Below are positions 27,388 to 36,531 of a stretch of 64,000 nt of DNA, piece after piece. The notes below the pieces were generated by a model, which was given only the letters and a program-made list of their open reading frames with translations, was not told where the DNA came from and made no database searches. Position 1 is the stretch's first letter, and each line of letters opens with the position of its first letter. The position numbers were made by a program, and so were the translations under genes. Source of the DNA: Bremerella cremea (lineage in GTDB: Bacteria > Planctomycetota > Planctomycetia > Pirellulales > Pirellulaceae); NCBI RefSeq assembly GCF_003335505.1, contig NZ_QPEX01000019.1:174928-238927 (forward strand), in the 5' to 3' direction.

Positions 27388-27864
27388 ATGGCAGAATGGG
27401 TCGAAGAAGGTTCAAAAGCCCCCAGCTTCACACTCCTTTCCGACGACGGAACTAAAATTAAGCTTGCTGATCTGAAAGGATCGATTGTCGTTCTTTATTT
27501 CTATCCCAAAGACGACACTCCCGGCTGCACAAAGGAAGCATGCGCGTTCCGTGACCGTCAGAGCGAACTCACCCAGCAAGGCGTTAAAGTCCTCGGCGTT
27601 AGCCCGGACGACCAAGACAGTCACGTCAAATTCCGTGACAAGTTCCAGCTCAACTTTCCACTCTTAGTCGACAAAGATCACAAAGTGGCAGAAAAGTACG
27701 GGGCCTGGCGCGAGAAGAATATGTACGGCAAAGTCAGCATGGGCATCCAGCGCAGCACCTTCTTGATCGACGCCGACGGCAAGATCGCCAAAGTCTGGAA
27801 ACGCGTCCAAGTCGACGGACACGACGCCAAGGTGCTAGAAGCGGTCGCCAAGCTCCAAGGCTAA
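27388..27864 (+). CDS. bcp: thioredoxin-dependent thiol peroxidase (Bcp/PrxQ)
   Basis: A 158-residue peroxiredoxin that reduces hydrogen and organic peroxides, recycled by thioredoxin. The peroxidatic and resolving cysteines are both present, in [14 protein letters not shown], five apart as in Bcp/PrxQ. Other marks are [12 protein letters not shown] and [25 protein letters not shown] lies 8 nt before the ATG. It is followed by a hairpin shared with the tRNA-Val gene on the other strand. Confidence 0.96.
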   Translation: MAEWVEEGSKAPSFTLLSDDGTKIKLADLKGSIVVLYFYPKDDTPGCTKEACAFRDRQSELTQQGVKVLGVSPDDQDSHVKFRDKFQLNFPLLVDKDHKVAEKYGAWREKNMYGKVSMGIQRSTFLIDADGKIAKVWKRVQVDGHDAKVLEAVAKLQG

Positions 27865-27894
27865 CCTACACCAAAGTCTTGAAAGGCGCATGAA

Positions 27895-27923
27895 AAACGG
27901 AACCCGTTAACTGGGTTCCGTTT
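27895..27923 (-). terminator. terminator of tRNA-Val (also 3' of bcp)
   Basis: An 11-bp stem (AAACGGAACCC at 27895-27905, GGGTTCCGTTT at 27913-27923) with a 7-nt loop. On the minus strand it runs into a T-run (GTTTTTCATG), right after the tRNA 3' end. Confidence 0.85.
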
Positions 27924-27926
27924 AAG

Positions 27927-28000
27927 TGGGCGATACAGGACTCGAACCTGTGACCCCTACCATGTCAAGGTAGTGCTCTAACCAACTGAGCCAATCGCCC
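27927..28000 (-). tRNA. tRNA-Val (anticodon GAC)
   Basis: On the minus strand a full cloverleaf is readable: acceptor GGGCGAT pairing with ATCGCCC plus discriminator A, D-arm GGCTCAGTTGGTTAGAGC, anticodon stem CTACC/GGTAG with loop TTGACAT (anticodon GAC at 27964-27966), and T-arm ACAGGTTCGAACCTGT. CCA is not encoded (ACTT follows). A variable loop of normal class I size is present. Confidence 0.97.
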
Positions 28001-28423
28001 GGATTGGGATGCTTTCTACAAGCATATATCTTTATTTGGCACCTGGAAGGTTTAGCCAAAGACGTAGTTTGCCTTCAACACCGCCAACCCGTCAAGGGGC
28101 TGAAGGGAAAAACGTGATTTTGCCTCCTCTGGCGGGCCGTTTGGTCCAGCAAATTACTTTTTGAATTACTTCGATTGAAAAACCTGGCCTATCGCGATTA
28201 CGTAACTTCAGGCAATCTATACACTTCTCACGGCGAACCTAGTCCTCTGCCACACGCTCTTTCTTCTCCAGAAGGAGAGCTCCGGCACAGCCGGAAGGTT
28301 CGCCTGGGTGTCGAAAGCAACGATTACGATACCCTCACCGATTTTGCGGTTTTAGCGACATCCTTTGTTTCGATGTCCTCGCCAAATCGGACCGTGACAT
28401 TTTGAAATGAAAACGAACGCATC
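28001..28423. other. long leader region of thrS
   Basis: No gene seen; an open frame here has no recognisable product. The region lies between tRNA-Val (minus) and thrS (plus) and contains the hairpin element at 28232-28304. I see no T-box or leader peptide with runs of Thr codons. Confidence 0.45.
28232..28304. other. candidate structured RNA element upstream of thrS
   Basis: Outer arms GGCGAACCT (28232-28240) and AGGTTCGCC (28296-28304) pair perfectly over 9 bp. Inside lie TGCC/GGCA and GCTCT/AGAGC pairs closing on TTCTCCAGAAGG. It could be a cis-regulatory leader of thrS, a small RNA or an intergenic repeat; the sequence alone does not decide. Confidence 0.45.
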
Positions 28424-30430
28424 ATGCTCGAGGTCATTCTTCCCGACGGATCTAAGAAGGAATTCGATCACGCAGTCACTCCCATGGAGATCGCCGCCGA
28501 TATTGGCCCTGGTTTGGCCAAGGCGACCCTCGCTGGCGAAGTCGACGGCCAAGTCATAGGCTTTGATACCAAATTGCCTGAGGAAGGCACCGTCAACCTG
28601 CGTCTGCTCACCAAAAAAGACGACGAAGCCCTCGGGGTGATGCGTCACAGCTGTGCCCACATCATGGCCCGTGCCGTGATGCGGTTGTATGATGGCGTCC
28701 AGCTCGCCTTTGGACCGACCATTGAAGGGGGCTTTTATTACGACTTCGATCTCGAGCACAAACTCTCGGAAGAAGACTTCCCGGCCATCGAAGCCGAGAT
28801 GAAGAAAATCATCAAGCAGGACGAACCGTTCGAGCGAATTGAGCGAAACCGGGACGAATCGCTCCAAGTCGTCAAAGATCTGGGTCAGCAATACAAGATC
28901 GAACACATCGAAACTGGTCTGAAAGACCATGCTTCCATGTCGTTCTACCAGCAAGGCGAGTTCATCGACCTTTGCCGCGGCCCCCATATTCCTCGGCCTA
29001 AGTCCATTGGCGCATTCAAGATATTGTCAGTCGCCGGGGCCTACTGGAAAGGGGATTCCAACAACCGCCAGCTACAGCGGCTTTATGCAACTGCCTTTTT
29101 CAACAAAGAAGATCTTGAAGCCCACCTAGCCAAGATCGAAGAAGCCAAACGTCGCGATCACCGCGTACTCGGCAAACAACTCGATCTTTTCTCGATCAAC
29201 CCGCTGGTCGGTCAGGGGCTGATTCTGTGGTCTCCGAAAGGAACCATCATCCGGAACTTACTCACCGAGTTCGTCTCGGAACAGCTCAAGAAGTTTGAGT
29301 ACTTGCCGGTTGTGACCCCCAATATCGGGAAGGTCGATCTTTATAAGATCTCAGGGCATTATCCTTACTACAAAGACAGCCAGTTTGCCCCCATTCATCA
29401 GGCCGACGACGAGGAATACCTCCTCAAGCCGATGAATTGCCCGCATCACATCATGATCTACAAGTCGCGTCCGCGCAGTTACCGCGAATTGCCGTACCGC
29501 TTGTCAGAATTCGGTACCGTTTATCGCTACGAGCAATCTGGCGAGCTAAACGGCATGACCCGCGTGCGTGGATTTACCCAAGACGATGCCCACATCTTCT
29601 GCACCGACGATCAAGTCGAAGACGAATTCCGCAAGTGCATTCAGATGACCCAATACGTGCTAAGCAGCCTTGGGCTTTCCGATTACCGGGTGCGTCTCGG
29701 TTTCCGCGATCCCGATAGTGGCAAGTACGTCGGCAAGGAGGCCGTGTGGGACCAAGCCGAGGCCGCTTTGGTGAAGGTCTGCAAGAACATGGGCATCACT
29801 GCGACTGCCGAAGCAGGGGAAGCCGCGTTTTACGGTCCCAAGGCCGACTTTGTGGTTAACGACTGCCTGGGCCGGGAATGGCAACTCGGTACCGTTCAGC
29901 TCGACTACAATTTGCCCAGTGCCGAGCGTTTCGACCTAGAATACATTGGCCCCGACAACCAACCGCACCGCCCGGTGATGATCCACCGTGCTCCGTTTGG
30001 CTCGTTGGAACGCTTCATGGGTGTGCTCATCGAGCACTTTGCTGGCGCATTTCCGCTGTGGCTTGCTCCTGAGCAAGTTCGAATTCTGGTCGTTAGCCAG
30101 AAGTTTGAGGAATATGCCCGGAAGGTCGAAAAGGAACTGCAACTGGCCGGTTTTCGGGTCAGTGGCGACTATCGTCCCGAAAAAATCGGCGCCAAAATCC
30201 GCGCCGCCCAGTTGGAACTAATCCCCTACATGTTCATCATCGGGGGACGTGAAATGGAAGAAGAATCGGTCGCCGTCAGGGATCGTATCGAAGGAGATCT
30301 CGGCTCGATGAAGATTCAACAGGCCATCGACAAGCTGCGAGAAGAGGTTAACAATCGTGTCGTCCGCCAGGTCTTCCGCGGTTCGGCTGGCCTCGGAACC
30401 TCAGCAGCTAGTTCCAGTGAAGAATATTAA
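28424..30430 (+). CDS. thrS: threonine--tRNA ligase
   Basis: Class II synthetase charging tRNA-Thr. At 668 residues it has all expected parts: TGS domain (about 1-65), editing domain with HSCAH (HxxxH) and CRGPH, the catalytic core with MNCPHH zinc cysteine, motif 2 region around [13 protein letters not shown], motif 3 region [13 protein letters not shown], and the anticodon-binding domain (about 555-650). The start has no clear ribosome site. It opens the translation cluster that continues with infC about 285 nt downstream. Confidence 0.97.
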   Translation: MLEVILPDGSKKEFDHAVTPMEIAADIGPGLAKATLAGEVDGQVIGFDTKLPEEGTVNLRLLTKKDDEALGVMRHSCAHIMARAVMRLYDGVQLAFGPTIEGGFYYDFDLEHKLSEEDFPAIEAEMKKIIKQDEPFERIERNRDESLQVVKDLGQQYKIEHIETGLKDHASMSFYQQGEFIDLCRGPHIPRPKSIGAFKILSVAGAYWKGDSNNRQLQRLYATAFFNKEDLEAHLAKIEEAKRRDHRVLGKQLDLFSINPLVGQGLILWSPKGTIIRNLLTEFVSEQLKKFEYLPVVTPNIGKVDLYKISGHYPYYKDSQFAPIHQADDEEYLLKPMNCPHHIMIYKSRPRSYRELPYRLSEFGTVYRYEQSGELNGMTRVRGFTQDDAHIFCTDDQVEDEFRKCIQMTQYVLSSLGLSDYRVRLGFRDPDSGKYVGKEAVWDQAEAALVKVCKNMGITATAEAGEAAFYGPKADFVVNDCLGREWQLGTVQLDYNLPSAERFDLEYIGPDNQPHRPVMIHRAPFGSLERFMGVLIEHFAGAFPLWLAPEQVRILVVSQKFEEYARKVEKELQLAGFRVSGDYRPEKIGAKIRAAQLELIPYMFIIGGREMEEESVAVRDRIEGDLGSMKIQQAIDKLREEVNNRVVRQVFRGSAGLGTSAASSSEEY

Positions 30431-30458
30431 AAAAGGCCCATTCGGCCAGCTAACAACA

Positions 30459-30481
30459 CCTCCCCTCGCTTCGAGGGGAGG
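30459..30481 (+). terminator. hairpin downstream of thrS
   Basis: CCTCCCCTC (30459-30467) and GAGGGGAGG (30473-30481) form a GC-rich 9-bp stem with a 5-nt loop. No T-run follows, so termination may be partial, leaving infC with its own promoter. Confidence 0.5.
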
Positions 30482-30701
30482 TAAACTGTCTAAGATACTT
30501 GCATTTCTCCGCCTGGAACGTATAAATCGATTACGAGGGAAAATTGATAGCCATTACCACCCGGAAAGGTGGCAAAATTTGGCGAATCTGATTTTCACGC
30601 GTTAACGCGGAAGAAACTTGACGATAGAATGTCGGCAATGTGGTACGATTTTACGGGTTGTCCACAACTAAGCTAAATATTTCCCGTTTACCAATATAAG
30701 T

Positions 30702-30706
30702 AAGGA
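30702..30706 (+). promoter_or_regulatory. ribosome binding site placing the infC start at AUC
   Basis: AAGGA lies 9 nt before an in-frame ATC at 30716, but 24 nt before the first ATG at 30731. The spacing favours ATC as the initiation codon. IF3 genes in other bacteria are known to use rare AUU or AUC starts for autoregulation. Confidence 0.65.
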
Positions 30707-30715
30707 TCACAAGCC

Positions 30716-31264
30716 ATCGCTCTGCGTAATATGTCTCGCGATCGCGATCGCGACCAGAATCGCGACCAAACTCGAATCAACGAGAAAATTCGTGTGTCCC
30801 CGATTCGAGTCATTGCTGCCGACGGAGAACAATTAGGCGTTCTGCCTACCGATGAAGCCATGTCAATTGCCCGAGAAGCCGGACTGGATCTCGTGGTGGT
30901 CGCGCCTGCAGCTAAGCCGCCGGTGTGCCGAATCATGGACTACGGCAAGTACAAGTACCAACAAAGCAAGAAGCAACACAAAAACCAGTCGCATCACACC
31001 AAGACGAAAGAAATTCGTCTGCGACCCAAAACCGGCGACCACGACATCGAATTCAAGGTCAAGCAAGCCATCGGATTTCTGAAACACAAAGATAAAGTTC
31101 AGATTTCCATCCAGTTCAAAGGGCGCGAAATGGCCCACGTCGAGGAAGGACACCGCGTCATGGCCCAGGTCATTGAACTGCTGTCTGAAGTCGGCAAGCC
31201 GGAATCACCGCCTAAACAAATGGGACGCCGCATCATGGCGACCGTTTCCCCCAAGGCAGGCTAA
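30716..31264 (+). CDS. infC: translation initiation factor IF-3
   Basis: IF3 binds the 30S subunit, checks the start codon and prevents early subunit joining. The N-domain ([34 protein letters not shown]), the linker rich in Lys/His (about 85-105) and the C-domain ([23 protein letters not shown]) are all present. From ATG 30731 it has 177 residues; from the better placed ATC 30716 it has 182. The N-terminus is an unusual Arg/Asp run ([12 protein letters not shown]). A strong terminator follows, so it is not co-transcribed with rpmI. Confidence 0.93.
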   Translation: MALRNMSRDRDRDQNRDQTRINEKIRVSPIRVIAADGEQLGVLPTDEAMSIAREAGLDLVVVAPAAKPPVCRIMDYGKYKYQQSKKQHKNQSHHTKTKEIRLRPKTGDHDIEFKVKQAIGFLKHKDKVQISIQFKGREMAHVEEGHRVMAQVIELLSEVGKPESPPKQMGRRIMATVSPKAG

Positions 31265-31311
31265 CTTACGGCCGGCACACGCTTAACCGCAATGCGTGAA
31301 AATGATTCACG

Positions 31312-31343
31312 ATGGCCGTACTCGTACGTACGGCCATTTTTTT
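31312..31343 (+). terminator. intrinsic terminator of infC
   Basis: ATGGCCGTAC (31312-31321) pairs with GTACGGCCAT (31328-31337) around a 6-nt loop, followed by T residues to 31343. Confidence 0.93.
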
Positions 31344-31555
31344 GCTAGCACACCTCGCATTGCGCCTTTTTCGCCTTTCCCATCTCTCTTCACGGCCAAG
31401 ATTCGGCGTCGCACTTCTTGCTAACTGACCTTGCTGGCAAGTTGCAAGCCGTGGTAACGTCTCGCCTCGCTCTCTGCAGAACTTCCTTGGCCATGTGGCC
31501 TGGGCTGTTCCGCAACGCGTTAAAGGACGCATCGCCAGACCCCCAGAGGCGCCCC

Positions 31556-32401
31556 ATGAAATCCTCGGTCATCATCACAACGCACAATCGGTCGTACTAC
31601 CTAGACAAGGTGTTGTACGGCTATTTGCATCAGGAGATCCCGCCCGACGAAGTGGTGATCGCCGATGACGGTTCGACCGATGAAACGCCGGAGATCATCC
31701 AGAAATACCAAGCCTTGGCTCCATTTCCAATCCTCCACGCTTGGAGCCCCTTTGGCGGCGTACCGCAGATTGCCAAGGCGCGGAATAACGCGACTCGGCT
31801 TTGCACCAGCGACTATCTGATCTACACCGATGGCGACTGCATTCCTGGTCCCAAGTTTGTGGCCGATCACCTGGAATTAGCCAAACCGGGCTATTTCATT
31901 CAGGGACGTCGCAACTTCCTCCGCTATTCGGCCTTCGATAGTTTCACCGGCGCGGAAAACACTTGGCAACAATTTCAACACTGGCTCAAAGGGAGCCTCA
32001 CCCGGCTCGACTTGTTGCTTCGCATCCCCAAATTTACGATCCCTAGCTACGGCATTCACGGGATTCGTAGCTGTAATATTGGCACCTGGCTTTGCGATGT
32101 GGTTGCCATCAACGGCTGGAACGAGAAATTCGTCGGCTACTGGCGAGAAGACAGCGAATTCGCCACCCGTCTCATGCGAACCGGCGTGAAACGGCGCAAC
32201 GCGCTTTATTCTGCCGTTTTGTTCCACATGGAACACGAAAAGGTCTTTAACCAGGAAGACTTCGACCGCAACAATGGGCTGCTCGAAGCCTCGAAGACCG
32301 GGCCAATCTACATCGAGAAGGGGCTCATGCCGCCGCCACGCCCTGAACCGGCCGAGATCCCTCCTTGTGCCCCTGTAACCATGTCGCTCAAGGCTGGTTA
32401 G
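31556..32401 (+). CDS. glycosyltransferase family 2
   Basis: A 281-residue GT-A glycosyltransferase. It begins with SVIITTHNRSYYLDKVLYGY, then VVIADDGSTDET (nucleotide-sugar binding), IYTDGDCIPGP (DxD-like metal site) and a GT7-like C-terminal part, NGWNEKFVGYWREDSEFATRLMRTG. The acceptor is unknown; a polysaccharide or lipid-linked glycan role is likely. The ATG at 31556 has AGAGG about 7 nt upstream; a longer frame back to 31418 has no recognisable extension. It overlaps the next, convergent glycosyltransferase by 4 nt (TTAG), and lies inside the split translation cluster. Confidence 0.85.
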   Translation: MKSSVIITTHNRSYYLDKVLYGYLHQEIPPDEVVIADDGSTDETPEIIQKYQALAPFPILHAWSPFGGVPQIAKARNNATRLCTSDYLIYTDGDCIPGPKFVADHLELAKPGYFIQGRRNFLRYSAFDSFTGAENTWQQFQHWLKGSLTRLDLLLRIPKFTIPSYGIHGIRSCNIGTWLCDVVAINGWNEKFVGYWREDSEFATRLMRTGVKRRNALYSAVLFHMEHEKVFNQEDFDRNNGLLEASKTGPIYIEKGLMPPPRPEPAEIPPCAPVTMSLKAG

Positions 32402-33741
32402 CGGACCTCTGCCGCGATCAACTGCTGATAGAGCTCTGCAGTTTTGGCCGCAGCAACTTGGGCATTGAACTTCGTCCTCACGGTTTCCGAGGCAGATGCC
32501 CCCAGCCGCTGGGCTGCTTCCCGATCACCAAGCACTTCCGCCAGCTTTTCAGCCAGAGAAATCGGATCGTGCGGCGGAACCAAGTGCCCTCCCTGGGTTG
32601 CCTCAAGCAGTTCCGGGAAAGCCCCATGACGAGGCTGCACCACCGGTACCCCAGCCGCCAAGGCTTCCAGCACGAACAACCCTTTCGGCTCGCGATAGGT
32701 TGTCGGAACGGATAACACGTCGATCGATTTCAGAAACGCCAGTTTCTCGGCTCGATCGACCGTGCCGAGATATTCACAACCGTCAAAGTGTCCAGCAGCT
32801 TTTAGCTTCTCAAACTGCTCGTCGAGATATGGCTGCTGCTGTGGCCCCGCCCAACCGGCAATCTTGAGTTGGGCGTTTTCCATTCCAGGCATTGCCCGTA
32901 AATGCAGGAACGCATCGATCAACAGATGCAGCCCCTTCTCAGGCGCCATTCGCGCCAAATAGCCAATCGTAGGATGCCTTGCTGTCACCTCGTGCTCAGC
33001 GTCCCCTGCTTCAGGCAAATCGGTCAGATCAATCCCCAATGGAACCAGATGAAATTTCTCGCTCGGAATCCCAAAGTAGTCGGCCATGTAGTCCGCATAA
33101 TAACGGCTGAAGACCACAAACTTATCGACACTTGGCACCAACCGATGAATCTGCTGGAAGCATTGAGTTCGATACGGTTCCGGCAACTCGTCCATGAAAA
33201 CGTCATCACCTTGCAAGGTAACCACGATCGGGCAGCCAACTTTCTCTTTCATTAGTGGGGCGGAGCCTGCGATCAACATATTCGAATAATTGACAACTTG
33301 TGGCTTTATCGAAGCAGCAACCCAATCGACCAGACGAGTCGCCTCTTTTCGCTGCTTACCTTCGACTCCCTTAAGCACCGAGAGAGTCAGGGCACCGAGT
33401 TGCTTGGCGTTGGTTTCGATTCCCCGTGAAGTTGCCCAGCGAATAATCCATGCCTGATCGAGCCACCGCGTGGCAAAGTCGGGCAGGAAGCGATACCCCG
33501 GGACGTTTTGTTCCATGTAGACATTGATGCCCCCGTAGAACAGTGTCTGCTCGCTCACATCCTCTTCGTCGACTCGAATCGGTGTGTACATCGGAATCAG
33601 ATGGACATCATGCCCTTGATGGTGCATCGCCCGGGCAACCGTATTGTCTCGCATGCAGCTTCCGCAAAACATGCCGGCTCCGCCTGCGGTGATGTAGGCC
33701 ACGGTAATGGGATCGAGTTGGGCGGCAGAAGATGTGTGCAT
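32398..33741 (-). CDS. glycosyltransferase family 4 (GT-B)
   Basis: A 447-residue GT-B enzyme. The N-terminal half has the acceptor-side loop TAGGAGMFCGSCMRDN; the C-terminal half has the donor-site series VPLGID, IGYLARMAPEKGLHLLIDAF, YLGTVDRAEKLAFLKSIDVLSVPTTYREPKGLFVLEALAAGVPVVQP with the conserved E-x7-E type pattern. It transfers an unknown sugar. It is convergent with the GT2 gene and lies 7 nt downstream of the minus-strand membrane-protein gene, so those two are probably co-transcribed. Confidence 0.9.
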   Translation of the reverse strand: MHTSSAAQLDPITVAYITAGGAGMFCGSCMRDNTVARAMHHQGHDVHLIPMYTPIRVDEEDVSEQTLFYGGINVYMEQNVPGYRFLPDFATRWLDQAWIIRWATSRGIETNAKQLGALTLSVLKGVEGKQRKEATRLVDWVAASIKPQVVNYSNMLIAGSAPLMKEKVGCPIVVTLQGDDVFMDELPEPYRTQCFQQIHRLVPSVDKFVVFSRYYADYMADYFGIPSEKFHLVPLGIDLTDLPEAGDAEHEVTARHPTIGYLARMAPEKGLHLLIDAFLHLRAMPGMENAQLKIAGWAGPQQQPYLDEQFEKLKAAGHFDGCEYLGTVDRAEKLAFLKSIDVLSVPTTYREPKGLFVLEALAAGVPVVQPRHGAFPELLEATQGGHLVPPHDPISLAEKLAEVLGDREAAQRLGASASETVRTKFNAQVAAAKTAELYQQLIAAEVR

Positions 33742-33748
33742 TCAATTC

Positions 33749-34282
33749 TTAATGGTCAATAGTTTCCACATGAGAAACGTCCGGCTTACCTCGAACCTGA
33801 ACAACCAGCCAGGCAAGTGTCAAAACGCCAAAACCCACCAGGCCAGCAAGCCTGAGCGATCCTTCCTTAAACACCACCAAGCCGTTAAAGGCGATGAAAA
33901 GAAAAAATCCGACAATCATTTGCCCCCAAAGAGGCCTTCGCTGGCGATACACCTGTGGTGCTAGCCACCACCACAGGACATCCCCGGTCCAGACGATGGC
34001 CATAAGGTGATTCACGTAAATCCCACCGCCGAAACGAATCCCAAGCGTATCGTACGTCTGCTGGGCGGTCTCTTCGTAGGCGTGGCGATGGTCCCACTGA
34101 TGATAAAAATGCATTCCTGCCGCGATGTGCGCCAGAAACACCAAGCAACCAGCCGTCCAAACCCCGCGCAACGTCGCCTCCGAAACCGACCACCAAGGAC
34201 GAGTCATCCGAAGCAGCAGGCAGGCCAATAGCAAGAGCAGGGCGATACGTATCGTCCAAGCGGTGATCAGAGGACCATCCAT
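33749..34282 (-). CDS. conserved membrane protein, about five TM segments
   Basis: A 177-residue integral membrane protein from the ATG at 34282 (a TTG at 34306 would add eight residues). Hydrophobic stretches lie near residues 5-22, 40-55, 85-105, 115-135 and 140-160. The loop between segments 2 and 3 holds HFYHQWDHRHAYEET, rich in His and acidic residues, which could bind metal or haem (speculation). I do not recognise the family. It is followed after 7 nt by the GT4 gene and likely shares its transcript. Confidence 0.7.
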   Translation of the reverse strand: MDGPLITAWTIRIALLLLLACLLLRMTRPWWSVSEATLRGVWTAGCLVFLAHIAAGMHFYHQWDHRHAYEETAQQTYDTLGIRFGGGIYVNHLMAIVWTGDVLWWWLAPQVYRQRRPLWGQMIVGFFLFIAFNGLVVFKEGSLRLAGLVGFGVLTLAWLVVQVRGKPDVSHVETIDH

Positions 34283-34591
34283 CAAGCAATTTGGCCGCTT
34301 ATACAAAGGAGCTGAGGGCAGGGGTAAGCCTCATTCTAGACATCCCAGCAACCTGATTCGACCGTTAATCGAGGATTAAACCGAGGAAACTGTATCGGTA
34401 AAGCCAATTGCAACAATAGGTTACGCCAATCACACGCTATCAAAGCCCGTTTTTCGAAATCCTGATTCTCCCCCTACCGCCCAAATTGATTTCGCCCTAG
34501 AATATTGGGTTTCCATAAGATCGAAGAATGTCCGTAATGGGCACGACCGCCCAGATTTCAATTGGGCCTATATTCATTGGGGATTGGCATC
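34283..34591. other. leader region of rpmI
   Basis: No gene seen. It should hold the rpmI-rplT promoter. A small hairpin GCCCA/TGGGC near 34550-34568 lies close to the rpmI start and could belong to a ribosomal-protein leader; this is weak. Confidence 0.35.
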
Positions 34592-34795
34592 ATGCCTAAG
34601 ATGAAAACCCACAAGGGTACCAAGAAGCGCTTTCGCATCACCGGCAACGGCAAGATCAAGCACCGTCAATGCGGTACGAGCCACTTGGCCAACCGCATGA
34701 GCCACAAGCGCAAGCGTAACCTTCGCGGTACAACTGTTTTGGCGGAAGCCGAATCGGTTGCTCTACGTGAAGCTCTCGGCAAGTACAGCTACTAA
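34592..34795 (+). CDS. rpmI: 50S ribosomal protein bL35
   Basis: A 67-residue, very basic protein starting MPKMKTHKGTKKRFRITGNGKIK, the standard bL35 N-terminus, with HLANRMSHKRKRNLRG in the middle. The ATG at 34592 is chosen over an upstream in-frame start at 34562 because bL35 always begins MPK(M/L)K. It is followed by rplT, as in most bacteria. Confidence 0.96.
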   Translation: MPKMKTHKGTKKRFRITGNGKIKHRQCGTSHLANRMSHKRKRNLRGTTVLAEAESVALREALGKYSY

Positions 34796-34938
34796 GGCTG
34801 GCTTGCACAGTTTTTTTCCTGCACTGGGGTAGGTCAAAACGGTTGACCTCGCACAACCAGTGTATTGTTCAGTACGCGGGCACCTAACATCTGTTTTCAA
34901 CAAAGCAGGGGCCCTGTGGACGAAGGTAAGGTAGATCG

Positions 34939-35295
34939 ATGAGAACAACTTACGGCAAGGCACGCCATAAGTCGAAGAAGCGTCTTTTCAAGAAGGCTAG
35001 GGGCAATCGTGGTGGTCGTGGCAATCTGCTGCGTACCGTCAAAGAAACCCTGGTCCGAGCTGGCGTATATGCCTATCGCGACCGTAAGGTCCGCAAGCGT
35101 GAGTTCCGCAAGCTGTGGATCATTCGTTTGAATGCCGCTGCTCGCGAACGTGGTTTGCGTTACAGCGAATTCATCAACGGCTTGAAGAAGGCCGGCATTA
35201 CGCTCGATCGCAAGGTGTTGTCTGAAATGGCTATCCACGATCCGGGCGCTTTCGACGCGGTGACCGAAGAGGTGAAGGCCGCCCTGGCAGCCTAG
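34939..35295 (+). CDS. rplT: 50S ribosomal protein bL20
   Basis: A 118-residue protein essential for early 50S assembly. It has the typical basic N-terminal helix ([29 protein letters not shown]) and the globular C-domain with [28 protein letters not shown]. In other bacteria bL20 represses its own operon through the rpmI leader; whether that holds here is unknown. AAGG lies about 12 nt before the ATG. Two hairpins follow before pheS. Confidence 0.97.
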   Translation: MRTTYGKARHKSKKRLFKKARGNRGGRGNLLRTVKETLVRAGVYAYRDRKVRKREFRKLWIIRLNAAARERGLRYSEFINGLKKAGITLDRKVLSEMAIHDPGAFDAVTEEVKAALAA

Positions 35296-35312
35296 TTTCC
35301 CTCGCTGCCGCC

Positions 35313-35340
35313 TCCACGGTATGAGACAAACCACCGTGGA
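35313..35340 (+). terminator. hairpin 1 between rplT and pheS
   Basis: TCCACGGT (35313-35320) pairs with ACCGTGGA (35333-35340) around a 12-nt loop. No T-run follows. Confidence 0.45.
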
Positions 35341-35370
35341 TGGGCAGGCCGTCCATCAAATGCAATAATA

Positions 35371-35399
35371 CAAGCCGCCGGGCTATCCTCGGCGGCTTG
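35371..35399 (+). terminator. hairpin 2 between rplT and pheS, possible attenuator
   Basis: CAAGCCGCCG (35371-35380) pairs with CGGCGGCTTG (35390-35399) around a 9-nt loop, followed by TTTC. It lies 30 nt before the pheS ATG, so it could end rplT transcripts or reduce read-through into pheST. No Phe-rich leader peptide was seen. Confidence 0.55.
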
Positions 35400-35429
35400 T
35401 TTCATGAAGGCATCTCACCAGCAGGTATC

Positions 35430-36458
35430 ATGTCACTCAACGATTTCATCAAGCAGTTGGACGATCTGGTCGAATCCGCTTCCAAGCGTTTCGAGGACGC
35501 CATCAATCAGACCGATCACCAGGTTCTGGAAGAAACCCGTGTCGAATTCCTGGGCGCCAAGAGCGGTAAGCTGAAGGAAGCCCAAAAGGGTCTCGGCAAG
35601 GTTGCGAAAGAAGACAAGCCGATCGCTGGTAAACGCTTCAATGAAGTGAAAACGCGCCTGGAAGAACTCTTTCAAGCGGCAACCGATGTCATTACCGGCG
35701 GCAGCAAAAAAGGGAATGCGGAAGCCATCGATGTGACCCTGCCGGGCCTTCGCCCTCGCCTGGGCCATATTCATCCGATCACCCAGACGATCGATGAACT
35801 GAAGGACATCATGGGACGTCTCGGCTTCACGGCGGTCGAGGGCCCCGAGATCGAAGACGACTGGCACAACTTCGAGGCCCTCAATATCCCCCTCGAACAT
35901 CCAGCACGCGATCCGCTGGACAACTTCTATCTCAACCTGGCTGCGGCCAGCCACGGTGGCGGCAATCAACTGTTGCGTAGCCAGACTTCGACCGTCCAGA
36001 TTCGCGTGATGGAAAACAACGAGCCGCCGATTCGTATCGTTTCGCTCGGCCGCGTTTATCGTCCCGACGAAATCGACGCAACCCATTACGCGATGTTCCA
36101 TCAGATTGAAGGATTGCTGGTCGATACCAACGTCACGATGGCGGATCTAAAGTACGTGCTGCGGCTGTTCGCTTCCAGCTATCTCGGAGGCGACGTTGAA
36201 ATACGCTTCCGTCCGTCATTCTTCCCGTTCACCGAACCAAGCGTTGAAGTCGACATGCGTTGGCAAGATACCTGGCTCGAATTCGGCGGGGCAGGGATGG
36301 TCGATCCAAACGTGCTCAAAGCCGTCGGCTACGATCCGGAAAAAGTTACCGGATTCGCTTTTGGCTTGGGAGTCGAGCGGCTTTGCATGCGACGGCACGG
36401 TATCAACGACATCCGTTACTTGTACGACAGCAACACGAAGTTCCTGGCCCAGTTCTAA
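35430..36458 (+). CDS. pheS: phenylalanine--tRNA ligase alpha subunit
   Basis: The 343-residue catalytic subunit of PheRS. It has the N-terminal helical hairpin, then the class II core: [69 protein letters not shown] and the end [22 protein letters not shown]. The ATG at 35430 gives the normal N-terminus; an earlier in-frame start at 35340 is inside the hairpin region. Its partner pheT follows after 73 nt. Confidence 0.97.
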   Translation: MSLNDFIKQLDDLVESASKRFEDAINQTDHQVLEETRVEFLGAKSGKLKEAQKGLGKVAKEDKPIAGKRFNEVKTRLEELFQAATDVITGGSKKGNAEAIDVTLPGLRPRLGHIHPITQTIDELKDIMGRLGFTAVEGPEIEDDWHNFEALNIPLEHPARDPLDNFYLNLAAASHGGGNQLLRSQTSTVQIRVMENNEPPIRIVSLGRVYRPDEIDATHYAMFHQIEGLLVDTNVTMADLKYVLRLFASSYLGGDVEIRFRPSFFPFTEPSVEVDMRWQDTWLEFGGAGMVDPNVLKAVGYDPEKVTGFAFGLGVERLCMRRHGINDIRYLYDSNTKFLAQF

Positions 36459-36531
36459 CGCCAACCACTTCTCGTTCTTTGTGAATCCTCACAATCACCA
36501 CGAACTCGCACACGCATAGAATCGACAAATC

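Noticed and set aside
28175..28405. 76-codon frame in the thrS leader
   Set aside because: It includes the hairpin element, has no ribosome site and lacks protein-like composition; it is also not Thr-rich, so not a leader peptide.
28001..28423. T-box riboswitch controlling thrS
   Set aside because: No T-box sequence or specifier loop could be seen; T-boxes are also rare outside Firmicutes-type lineages.
28352..28987. Minus-strand open frame opposite thrS
   Set aside because: A shadow of the conserved thrS coding frame.
30618..30649. infC promoter TTGACG ... TACGAT
   Set aside because: The two boxes are 20 nt apart, longer than a good spacing, so the call is too weak to list.
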